64,000 nt of DNA from the NCBI RefSeq assembly GCF_003860215.1, contig NZ_RQYH01000005.1, forward strand, positions 1 to 64,000, given 5' to 3'. The notes under the pieces were generated by a model. The model saw nothing but the letters and a program-made list of their open reading frames with translations. It was not told where the DNA came from and searched no databases. This document shows positions 7,098-14,921 of the stretch, piece by piece; positions within the stretch are counted from its first letter, which is position 1; every line of letters begins with the position of its first letter. This DNA is from Desulfovibrio sp. OH1186_COT-070 (GTDB taxonomy: Bacteria > Desulfobacterota > Desulfovibrionia > Desulfovibrionales > Desulfovibrionaceae). The translations under genes and the position numbers were made by a program.

Positions 7098-10070
7098 ATG
7101 AGCCAAGAATTTTGTGATCCGGAACTTTTTTCCGACTTCATTGCGGAAGCGAAAGAGCATCTCGAAACCATTGAGCCCAACCTCTTGGAACTGGAAAAGG
7201 CTCCGGATAATCTCGCCCTGCTCAACGATATCTTTCGTCCCATGCACTCTCTCAAGGGGGCATCCGGCTTTCTGGGGCTGAACCGAATCAACCATCTGGC
7301 GCACAAGTCCGAGAATATTCTGGATGAGTTGCGCAAAGGGAGCATGGTTGTCACCTCGGAAATTATGGATGTCATCCTGGCCTCCACCGATGCTCTGCGC
7401 CAGATGATCGACAATCTGGAAACGAGCAATGCGGAAGGTGATGTCCCTACAGAACATATCATGGCGCAGATAGACGCCATCATGGCCGGAGAAAGCCCTG
7501 CCCCCTCTGCGGGACAGGAAGAGCAGGAAGCCGTGTCTGCCCCTTCTGGCGTGGAGGAAAGCACATCCCCCGCACCTGAAGAAACGGTCGCTTCTGCCCC
7601 CCCCGCTGCCGCACCTCCCGATCCGGACAAAGCCACGGGCAGCCCCATGAGCGGCAAGGAATGGGTTTTGTCACTGCCTGCTCTGCCGCAATATGCCCTC
7701 ACGGCTTTTGGCGAAGGGCATTTGAAAGATTTTATTGATGAATCCAATGAAATTATTGAAAATCTGACCAACGGCCTGCTGGATCTGGAAGAAAATCCGA
7801 CCGGAAAAGAAGACCTGGTCAACGATCTTTTCCGCTATTTTCACAACATGAAGGGCAACAGCGGCATTATCGGCTACCATGAGCTCAATGCCCTGACCCA
7901 CGAAGCGGAAACCCTGCTCAACAACATTCGGCAGGGCAAGATCACGCCGACCCATGAGCTGATTGACCTGCTCCTTCTTGTGGTCGACGTCATGGAAGCT
8001 TTGGTGCAGAAAATTGAAGTGACCAGCGGCAATGCCTCTCCTTTCCAGACAGAGCTTGTGGTCAAACAGCTTCAGGCCGCCTTGGCCGGTGGGCCCATCG
8101 AACTGCCCTCCGCCCTGCGCGCCTCGCACGGTGCGCCGCAAGCTGCTGCCCCTGCGGAACAGGAATCTGCCGTTGAAGTGGTGCCCCCGACGATCATTCC
8201 TGTGGGCACTGAAAATGATGATGCCGAAGCATTTCGCGTGACCGTGCGCCAGCAGTTTGAAATTATCCGTGCGGCGCTGGAAACCCTCAAGAAGGACGGC
8301 AGCCACAAGGAGTCCATCGATGCCATCTACCGCTGCCTGGTCGCGGTCAAGAACGCCTGCGCCTTTGTGGGGCTTGACGAAATCAAGGTCTATGCCGAGC
8401 GTACCTCCGGCATCGTGGATCAGGGAAGAAGCAGCGGCATTGACTTTTCGCTGATGATTGATCTTCTGGATCAGGAAGTTTCCATTATTGAAGACATGGT
8501 GCAGCAGGCTCTGGACGAAGGAAAGGTGGCTGCTGCCGCTTCCGACACTCCTGCCCCTGCCGCCCCCGTTGCGCCCCCTGCCACAGAAGAGAAAAAAAGC
8601 CCGCAACCGGAGGCACAAGCTTCTCCTGCGCCGGAAAAGCCGGCCGCCGCACCTGCCCAACAGGCAGCGCCGCCCCCCAAGGCCGCACCCGCAGTGCCTG
8701 CTGCTTCAGCACCTTCAGCGCCTGCGTCCCCTCCTGCTCCCAAGGCTCCCGCCGCTCCCCCGGCAGCGCCTCCCAAGGGGTCGGCTCCTGCGGCAGGTAA
8801 GGCCGCTCCGGCTGCGGAAGGACACAAGAGTTCCTCCACCATTCGCGTGGATCACGAGCGCCTTGACCATCTCATGAACCTCATTGGCGAACTGATCATC
8901 AACCGCAACCGGTATACCCTGATCGCACGCTCCCTTGAGGGTGACGGGCGCAACATTGATGTTGCCCACGTTGCCCAGGACCTTTCAGAAACGACCTATG
9001 CCATGGCCCGCATTTCCGACGACCTGCAAGACACCATCATGAAGGTGCGCATGATGCCGGTATCGTCGGTTTTTTCCCGCTTCCCCCGTCTTGTGCGTGA
9101 TCTTTCACGCAAAAGCGGCAAAGAGGTGGATCTGGTCATGGAAGGCGAAGAAACAGAACTCGACAAGAGCGTTGTTGAGGTCATTGGCGACCCGCTGGTA
9201 CATCTGATCCGCAACTCTGTCGACCACGGCATAGAGCCTGAAGACGTGCGCATCGCGGCGGGCAAGCCCCCCAAAGGCAAGGTTACCCTCCGCGCGTTCC
9301 ACAAGGGCAATTCTGTCGCCATTGAAATTGAAGATGACGGCAAGGGCATTGACCCGGCAAAAATGCGCGAAGTCGCTGTTCGCAAGGGCATCATATCTGC
9401 CGAAGAAGCTGCCCAGCTTGACGACAGGGAAGCCGTTGAACTGATTTTTGCCCCCGGCTTTTCCTCGGCCGAAACAATTACGGACATTTCCGGCCGGGGC
9501 GTCGGCATGGACGTGGTGCGCACCAATATCAAGAACCTCAAGGGCAGCGTCAGCACCAATTCCGAACTGGGCAAGGGCACGCGCTTCACGCTGAGCCTCC
9601 CGCTCACACTTGCCATCATTGACGCCCTTATGGTCAATGTGTCCGGGCAAATGTACGCCATCCCCCTGGATGCGGTTTCGGAAACGACAAAAATCGAAGC
9701 CGAACGCCTTACGGACGTCAAGGGGCGCAAAGCCGTTACCCTGCGCGGCGAAGTGCTTGGCATTGTGGAGCTTGCCGAAATGCTGTCTCTGCCGCGCACC
9801 ACCCCCCTGCCCGATGTGCTTTCTGTGGTGGTTATCCATGACAATGACCGGCGCCTGGGGCTTGTTGTGGATCGGCTTCTGGAGCGGCAGGAAATCGTTA
9901 TCAAGCCGCTTGGTGCGTATCTCGGTGATCTGAAAGGCATTTCCGGTGCCACTATCATGGGAGACGGCTCTGTAATCCTGATTCTGGATCCCCATGAGAT
10001 TTATCTCATGTCGACCTCCAAAGCCGCCATGGCTCCTGCAGGCGAGTCGGGAAAAAGCAAGCCTGTCTGA
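7098..10070 (+). CDS. cheA: Chemotaxis histidine kinase CheA with three HPt-type domains
   Basis: CheA phosphorylates itself and then CheY/CheB in response to receptor signals. This 990-residue form has two apparently functional HPt domains (His50 in RPMHSLKGASG and His249 in RYFHNMKGNSG). A third HPt-like domain lacks the His (Val415 in the aligned position of YRCLVAVKNACAF). An Ala/Pro-rich linker follows (about 475-580), then the dimerisation segment (LDHLMNLIGELI), an ATPase domain (LIRNSVDHGIE, DDGKGIDP, GRGVGMDVV, GKGTRFTLSLPLTLA) and a C-terminal CheW-like domain. No chemoreceptor gene is linked in this window, so the operon presumably serves receptors encoded elsewhere. Last gene of the operon. 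Confidence 0.96.
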   Translation: MSQEFCDPELFSDFIAEAKEHLETIEPNLLELEKAPDNLALLNDIFRPMHSLKGASGFLGLNRINHLAHKSENILDELRKGSMVVTSEIMDVILASTDALRQMIDNLETSNAEGDVPTEHIMAQIDAIMAGESPAPSAGQEEQEAVSAPSGVEESTSPAPEETVASAPPAAAPPDPDKATGSPMSGKEWVLSLPALPQYALTAFGEGHLKDFIDESNEIIENLTNGLLDLEENPTGKEDLVNDLFRYFHNMKGNSGIIGYHELNALTHEAETLLNNIRQGKITPTHELIDLLLLVVDVMEALVQKIEVTSGNASPFQTELVVKQLQAALAGGPIELPSALRASHGAPQAAAPAEQESAVEVVPPTIIPVGTENDDAEAFRVTVRQQFEIIRAALETLKKDGSHKESIDAIYRCLVAVKNACAFVGLDEIKVYAERTSGIVDQGRSSGIDFSLMIDLLDQEVSIIEDMVQQALDEGKVAAAASDTPAPAAPVAPPATEEKKSPQPEAQASPAPEKPAAAPAQQAAPPPKAAPAVPAASAPSAPASPPAPKAPAAPPAAPPKGSAPAAGKAAPAAEGHKSSSTIRVDHERLDHLMNLIGELIINRNRYTLIARSLEGDGRNIDVAHVAQDLSETTYAMARISDDLQDTIMKVRMMPVSSVFSRFPRLVRDLSRKSGKEVDLVMEGEETELDKSVVEVIGDPLVHLIRNSVDHGIEPEDVRIAAGKPPKGKVTLRAFHKGNSVAIEIEDDGKGIDPAKMREVAVRKGIISAEEAAQLDDREAVELIFAPGFSSAETITDISGRGVGMDVVRTNIKNLKGSVSTNSELGKGTRFTLSLPLTLAIIDALMVNVSGQMYAIPLDAVSETTKIEAERLTDVKGRKAVTLRGEVLGIVELAEMLSLPRTTPLPDVLSVVVIHDNDRRLGLVVDRLLERQEIVIKPLGAYLGDLKGISGATIMGDGSVILILDPHEIYLMSTSKAAMAPAGESGKSKPV

Positions 10071-10164
10071 CGAGACAGAGGGTAACCTCCTTTCTCCTGA
10101 GACAGGCAACGCCGTACCAGCGTAACGACGTTGATTCTTTACTTTCTGCCCCGGAGAAATGCGC

Positions 10165-10212
10165 AAAAAAACAAGCTTACGCGGCCTGCAGGGCTGCGTA
10201 AGCTTGTTTTTT
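10165..10212. terminator. Bidirectional intrinsic terminator between cheA and the BCCT gene
   Basis: AAAAAAACAAGCTTACGC (10165-10182) pairs with GCGTAAGCTTGTTTTTT (10196-10212) around a 13-nt loop. The A-run on one side and the T-run on the other make it work on both strands. It ends the chemotaxis operon on the + strand and the transporter transcript on the - strand. Confidence 0.9.
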
Positions 10213-10260
10213 CATGTTGTTTTGGCTTTGTGCTACGAAAAGTGCGAAAATTTCTGGACA

Positions 10261-11907
10261 CTACCGAGGCATGCCCGAATCGTGGTGCACCATTCTGGAA
10301 AAGTGCGGGGGAACAGGAGCGCCTGCCATCTCCTCTTCTGGCGTGGGTTTGCTGCAGTATCTGAGAGCAAAGCCACCCTCTTCCTTCAATATACGCAACC
10401 AGCAGGCAGTTACCAGAAGCACAGGCAAAACCATCAGAGCACCGGAGAAGTTGCCGAACATTTTGGCAACTCCCAGCCCTCCCATGGAAATGAGGCCAAG
10501 CGCCAACAGGCACAGCGCCAGGCACCATATGGTACGGTGCCATTTGTCCGGTTCCGAGGCGGGCCCAAGGCGTACGGTAGCTGTGCTGGCGCACACATAA
10601 GAACCGGCGTTCACGGTTGTGGCAAGAAAAATCGTCGAAAGCAGGGCGTACGCCACGAGCACCGCCCCCTTGAAAGGCAAGGTTCCCAAAACGGCGATCA
10701 TGGCTGCCGCGCCGCCTTGATCCTTGAGGATAGCCACAGCGTCCAGAATACCTTCACGCTGTACATACAGAGAGTAAGAACCGAAAACGCCGTGAATGAG
10801 GCAGGCTCCGGCCACAGTGCTGGCCGTGCCCCAGAGAATGATTTCACGCACGGTGCGTCCGCGCGAGATGCGTGCGATGAACAGCCCCATGAAAGGTCCG
10901 AACCCGGCCCAAAATAAGGCGTAGAAAATGGTCCAATCACGAGGGAAGGATCCACCTGTCCACGGATCCGTCCAAAATACCATATTGGGATAGTTGCCGA
11001 GCCATTTGCCAAAGGCGTTTGTGAAAATATTGAACAACTGCACTGTCGGTCCACAAAAAAAGCAGTACAGCACCAGAACCAGAGCCAGAAATATATTGAA
11101 GTTGCTCAACCACTTGATCCCGCGATCTAGGCCCTTGTATACTGTATACCCGGCAACAAGACCACTGAACACAAGGATAGTCACCTGCGTGCCCAGTGAC
11201 GGATCAATGCCGAACACACCCCGCAGAGCAAAAGCCACGGTGGGAAGAGAAATGCACATGGTCACCGCTGTGCAGAACATCAAGCCCAGAATAAAAAAAA
11301 CGTCCAGGCAGCGCCCGATCAGGCCCCGCGCTTGCCGCTCGCCGATAATGGGTGCTGTGGCTGTGCTGATGCGCAAAAAAGGGGCTTTGCGTATATACAA
11401 CATGTATGCGATAGGCAGAGAGGTGATGAGATAGGTGCACCAGGCATTCGGTCCCCAGTGCATCAGCAAATACGCCAAAGCCCAATCATACGCATCCACA
11501 CTCATTGATTCGGCATACTGCGGAGGGCTCAGAATGTCCCACAAGGGTTCGGTGATGGCCCAGAACATAATGGCTCCGCCCACAGCGGAACAGAAAATCA
11601 TGGCTGACCAGCTTATAATGCCGAACTCCGGCTTTTCATGGCGTTCGCCGAATTTTATGTTGCCCCAGCGGCTCAGGGCAAAATAGAAGCACATGGCTAT
11701 AAGGCCTACGGTAATCCACAAATACAATGTGCCAAAATTGGCTGCCAGCGGGTTGTAGACAGCCGTAAAAAAATCTTCCGTGCGTTTGGGAATGATGAGT
11801 GCTGGAACACTGATGAGCAAAATGACAATAATGCTCGGAGCAAGTATGCCCCAATCCGGCCGCAGATCCACATTCCCTTGTACTGTTGGCGTCTGATCAC
11901 TGCTCAT
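10261..11907 (-). CDS. BCCT-family transporter (probable choline or other quaternary amine uptake)
   Basis: BCCT carriers import betaine, choline, carnitine and similar compounds across the inner membrane. This 548-residue protein has about 12 hydrophobic segments and the family signature FIARISRGRTVREII in TM8. The N-terminal hydrophobic region is PSIIVILLISVPALIIP. The start at 11907 (MSSDQTP) is preferred because GGAG lies upstream; an open frame extends to 12042 without a better ribosome site. Of the four TM8 tryptophans of BetP, only one appears conserved here. It shares a divergent promoter region with the AlkP-type gene and belongs to a cluster with cutC, so choline is the expected substrate, by inference. 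Confidence 0.88.
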   Translation of the reverse strand: MSSDQTPTVQGNVDLRPDWGILAPSIIVILLISVPALIIPKRTEDFFTAVYNPLAANFGTLYLWITVGLIAMCFYFALSRWGNIKFGERHEKPEFGIISWSAMIFCSAVGGAIMFWAITEPLWDILSPPQYAESMSVDAYDWALAYLLMHWGPNAWCTYLITSLPIAYMLYIRKAPFLRISTATAPIIGERQARGLIGRCLDVFFILGLMFCTAVTMCISLPTVAFALRGVFGIDPSLGTQVTILVFSGLVAGYTVYKGLDRGIKWLSNFNIFLALVLVLYCFFCGPTVQLFNIFTNAFGKWLGNYPNMVFWTDPWTGGSFPRDWTIFYALFWAGFGPFMGLFIARISRGRTVREIILWGTASTVAGACLIHGVFGSYSLYVQREGILDAVAILKDQGGAAAMIAVLGTLPFKGAVLVAYALLSTIFLATTVNAGSYVCASTATVRLGPASEPDKWHRTIWCLALCLLALGLISMGGLGVAKMFGNFSGALMVLPVLLVTACWLRILKEEGGFALRYCSKPTPEEEMAGAPVPPHFSRMVHHDSGMPR

Positions 11908-11964
11908 ATGACTTTCTCCAGGACAAAGTTGTGAAAATTGTTCTCTGCCATGCACTCCCCCGGA

Positions 11965-11981
11965 TACAAACATTGTGCCAA
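11965..11981 (-). promoter_or_regulatory. Sigma-54-type promoter of the BCCT gene
   Basis: On the - strand the sequence is TTGGCACAATGTTTGTA. It matches the -24 element (TGGCAC) exactly and has GG-N10-GT where the consensus is GG-N10-GC. It lies about 58 nt upstream of the BCCT start, and the palindromic operator is about 65-100 bp further upstream. The same -12 variant (TTGT) occurs before fliK in this window, which makes it more believable. Confidence 0.55.
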
Positions 11982-12042
11982 CACTCACGAGCAACAATAA
12001 TGCCCTTTCTGCGTCCTTTTGAAAAAAATTTTTGTTATTCAC

Positions 12043-12067
12043 GACATTTTTGTCACAATTAGTGACA
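12043..12067. promoter_or_regulatory. Palindromic operator (GACA-N4-TGTCA-N7-TGACA), candidate enhancer site of the cut activator
   Basis: The core TGTCAC-AATTA-GTGACA (12051-12067) is a perfect palindrome. It is preceded by GACATTTT, so that GACA-N4-TGTC (12043-12054) forms a second palindrome sharing a half-site. A further GACA-N4-TGTC lies at 12131-12142. The same composite occurs at 16368-16392 upstream of the OsmC-cutC genes. Its location between divergent sigma-54-like promoters fits binding by the adjacent enhancer-binding protein. No other gene lies in 11908-12299. Confidence 0.6.
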
Positions 12068-12230
12068 TTTGTTGTTATCTTATTTTTTGCATTGGTTTTT
12101 TAATAGTTAAGGACTTTTTTGATATCACGCGACAATTTTGTCTTTTTTGCCTGTGCAGTTTGTGCGCAAAATCCCACTATACACTTCCGGGTAGCGTACA
12201 TGCCGCTTTTTCGGCCCCCTCAGCCGAAGC

Positions 12231-12247
12231 TTGGCATATTTTTTGGA
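12231..12247 (+). promoter_or_regulatory. Weak sigma-54-like promoter upstream of the AlkP-superfamily gene
   Basis: TTGGCATATTTTTTGGA has the TTGGCA core and GG-N10-GG spacing. The -12 dinucleotide is GG instead of GC, so it is only a candidate. It lies 53 nt before the ATG at 12300 and downstream of the operator palindromes. Confidence 0.35.
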
Positions 12248-12299
12248 TGGGCTCGGCAATACGCCATAACCCGGCGATAGCCGGCCAAGGAGAATTGTT

Positions 12300-14189
12300 A
12301 TGACCGTAAAAGCAAAGCGTGTCGCAGTTATCGGTTTTGATTGCTTGATTCCCAAGCGTTTGATGAAAATGCTGGACGAAGGCGGATTGGACAACTTTCG
12401 CCGCTTTCTGAATGAAGGAAGCTTCATTCCCGATGGCTACAATTTGCCCACGGTAACTCCACCTTCCTGGGCCACCATCTGCACGGGCGCCTATCCTCGT
12501 ACTCATGGCGTTGAAGACTACTATTACTACCATGAGGGCCAGTCGCTGGACTACAAGTTTACTTCGCAGGCTTTTGGGTCCGATATCATGACAGCTGAAA
12601 CCATTTGGGACTGTTGGGATAAAGCCGGGAAAAAGTGTATTGTCGTCAATTATCCCATGGCTTGGCCCTCACACATGAAAAATGGGATCATGGTCATGGG
12701 GCAGGGCCTTTCTCCCGCCGAAACACGCTGGCCGTTGCACGGCAACGAACACAAGGAATTTCTCGCCTCGGAAGGCGTCATCTCCACGGAATTCTATCCC
12801 ATGGGCGTGCAGGGAACTTTTGATAGCGCCAAGGGCTGGAAAAACCTGCCTGACGATATGGATGAACCTCTTGATATGACGGTCAGGATCCGTTTCAAGG
12901 AAGGTATTGATCCCATCGAAGACCAGGAATGGCACGTGCTGGCATGGCAAAGCGGCGATGACGGCTATGACCGTATCACGATCGCCCCTGAAAAAGATTT
13001 CGGCAAAGCCTTTTTTACCATCTCACCTCGTCAATGGAGCGAACCGGTGCAGCATGATTTCAAGGTCATTTCCGATGGACGCATCGAAAAGGGCGTTTTT
13101 CGCTGCAAATTGATGCAATTGTCTGATGACGCAGAAGATTTCAAGCTGTATATTTCGGGCATATCCGGTCGCACCCAGTTTATTGCCCCTGCCAGTGCTG
13201 CTGAACAGATTGATTTTTCCAAGCAAATTACAGCAAACGACATTGGATTGGTAGCTTTTTTACACGGAATCATCGACACCGAGACAGTGTGCGAACTGGT
13301 GGAATTTCATAGCGCATGGCTCTGGAACACTATCGAAGCCCTGCTCAAGACCAATCCCGACTGGGATTTGTTCTATATGCACTCCCACCCCATCGACTGG
13401 TTTTATCACGGCTGGATGAGCGAACTGGACAGCAAGGATGATGCGGTACGCACCGCCGCGGAAAAGATGGAACGCCATATCTATACTGTGGAAGACCGCC
13501 TGCTGGGCAAACTTATGGAAATCATGGGAGACGAAACCCTGATCTGCTGCTGCTCTGACCACGGAGCCACCCCCTTGGGGCCGATTCTGAATACTGCCCA
13601 TGCGCTGAAGCAAGCCGGCCTGTGTTCTTACGAACCAAAGAAATCCGAAAATTTCTGGGATATTTATGAAGAAACCGAGGGTTTCAACTATCAGTTGGAT
13701 GTAAGCCAGTCCAAGGCTGTGCCCCAGCGCTACATGTTTGTGTATGTGAATCTGAAGGGAAAATATCCCGGCGGGATTGTAGCGCCTGAGGACTACGAAA
13801 AAGTGCGTTCTGAAATCATTGATGCCCTGCTTGACTACCGCCACCCCGACACCGGCGAACGCCCCGTGCTCATCGCTGTGCGCCGTGAAGACGCACATGT
13901 TTTCGGTATGGGTGGCGCGCAGGCCGGTGACGTGGTTTATGTACTCAAACCCGAATATATGGCTGAGCATGGCTATGGCCTGCCCACCGGAGAATCCGGC
14001 TGCGGCAGCTTGAAAAATCTGCTCATGTTCCGCGGTCCCAACGTCAAGAAAGGCTATGTCTATCCCCGTCCGCGCTGGCTTGCCGATATTGTACCCACGC
14101 TGTGCTACATGGCGGGCCAGCCTGTGCCTGCTGACACGGAAGGCGCGCCCATCTATCAGATTATGGAAGACCCCAACCTTGTGAAATAG
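12300..14189 (+). CDS. Alkaline-phosphatase-superfamily phosphohydrolase/phosphodiesterase (COG3379-like) of the choline island
   Basis: This 629-residue enzyme resembles predicted AlkP-superfamily phosphodiesterases. Visible motifs are VIGFDC (metal ligand Asp14), VTPPSWATICTG (probable nucleophile Thr53), HPIDWFYHGW (Asp366, His370), CCSDHGAT (Asp420, His421) and, near the C-terminus, FRGPNVKKG and ADIVPTLCYMAG. In relatives a final metal-binding His stands in a GTH or GHG motif before this region. Here the stretch is PTGESGCGS with no His (Cys568 nearby). There is no signal peptide, so it should be cytoplasmic. It is not a sulfatase, because the CxPxR motif is absent. Start ATG follows AAGGAG. 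Freeing choline from a phospho-ester is a plausible but unproven role, given the BCCT and cutC neighbours. Confidence 0.8.
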   Translation: MTVKAKRVAVIGFDCLIPKRLMKMLDEGGLDNFRRFLNEGSFIPDGYNLPTVTPPSWATICTGAYPRTHGVEDYYYYHEGQSLDYKFTSQAFGSDIMTAETIWDCWDKAGKKCIVVNYPMAWPSHMKNGIMVMGQGLSPAETRWPLHGNEHKEFLASEGVISTEFYPMGVQGTFDSAKGWKNLPDDMDEPLDMTVRIRFKEGIDPIEDQEWHVLAWQSGDDGYDRITIAPEKDFGKAFFTISPRQWSEPVQHDFKVISDGRIEKGVFRCKLMQLSDDAEDFKLYISGISGRTQFIAPASAAEQIDFSKQITANDIGLVAFLHGIIDTETVCELVEFHSAWLWNTIEALLKTNPDWDLFYMHSHPIDWFYHGWMSELDSKDDAVRTAAEKMERHIYTVEDRLLGKLMEIMGDETLICCCSDHGATPLGPILNTAHALKQAGLCSYEPKKSENFWDIYEETEGFNYQLDVSQSKAVPQRYMFVYVNLKGKYPGGIVAPEDYEKVRSEIIDALLDYRHPDTGERPVLIAVRREDAHVFGMGGAQAGDVVYVLKPEYMAEHGYGLPTGESGCGSLKNLLMFRGPNVKKGYVYPRPRWLADIVPTLCYMAGQPVPADTEGAPIYQIMEDPNLVK

Positions 14190-14200
14190 GAGAAAATCTG

Positions 14201-14755
14201 ATGGCCGAAAAAAAAGCCATACTTGTTGACGCCGCTGGCATGAACCTCGCCGCCTCCGGTGAGGCGACAGACAAGCTGAACAAAAAAGCCGCTGTTCTCG
14301 TCAAGGGCGATCCTACTGGAATTGTTGACAAGGCCGTAGCGTTGGGCGCTGTGAAAGTTGATGCCGCCGCTCTGGCCCAAACTCTGGAGAACACAGCCTT
14401 TGCCGTGACCTCCGGAGGAGAAGATGCTGTCGCCGCGGCTCTGGATGCCGCCAATCGCCGCACTGTAGTAGTGGTCGCCGCCAAAGACGGTATCGCCTTT
14501 TACGGCATGGGGATCAATGGCAAAGCCGGCAAGGTGGTGCGCCCCGCCACTGCCGGGGATATTGTTCTGACCATTGCCACTCTGGTGGATTTGCCCATTA
14601 CCGAAAACTGCACTGCCGCCATTGTCTACCAGGTACTCAAGGATCCGAACATGAAACTCAACGAAATCATCAAACTGCGAGAGGCTCTTGCGCGCATGGA
14701 ATCCGTGATCGAACGCAATAACCGCGAGCCATGGGACAAGCACGACTGCGCCTGA
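14201..14755 (+). CDS. Small protein resembling the C-terminal subdomain of the preceding AlkP-type enzyme
   Basis: This is a 184-residue protein of unknown function, 11 nt after the AlkP-type gene with a good GGAG site. Residues about 95-155 resemble the last 60 residues of its neighbour: GDIVLTIATLVDLPI against ADIVPTLCYMAGQPV, and AIVYQVLKDPN against APIYQIMEDPN, with FYGMGINGKAGK against FRGPNVKKG. The N-terminal half is alanine-rich and has no motif I recognise. No metal-ligand residues of the superfamily are evident, so it is probably not an enzyme alone. It may be a subunit of, or a regulator for, the larger protein. This comparison was made by eye. Confidence 0.65.
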   Translation: MAEKKAILVDAAGMNLAASGEATDKLNKKAAVLVKGDPTGIVDKAVALGAVKVDAAALAQTLENTAFAVTSGGEDAVAAALDAANRRTVVVVAAKDGIAFYGMGINGKAGKVVRPATAGDIVLTIATLVDLPITENCTAAIVYQVLKDPNMKLNEIIKLREALARMESVIERNNREPWDKHDCA

Positions 14756-14799
14756 ACATTATTTTTCCGACACAGGGCGGCCATCGCCCCTGTCAACAA

Positions 14800-14842
14800 T
14801 TCTGCATCGGCCATCTCGTAATTACGGATGGCCGATGCAGAA
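14800..14842. terminator. Hairpin between convergent genes
   Basis: TTCTGCATCGGCCATC (14800-14815) pairs perfectly with GATGGCCGATGCAGAA (14827-14842). The 11-nt spacer contains CGTAATTACG, which extends the stem further. It stands in the 14756-14921 gap between the convergent small-protein gene and the activator gene. There is no T-run, so termination is only likely. Confidence 0.45.
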
Positions 14843-14921
14843 GTACAGCGCCTCGCAACAGGCGGTGACGGATCCGTCTCCCCCCTTCTGCTACAGAAGG
14901 TTCCTGCCCAACAAAACCTTG

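Noticed and set aside
12300-14189. Choline sulfatase or another sulfatase
   Set aside because: No CxPxR formylglycine motif; the active-site stretch VTPPSWATICTG fits phosphodiesterase-type AlkP enzymes.
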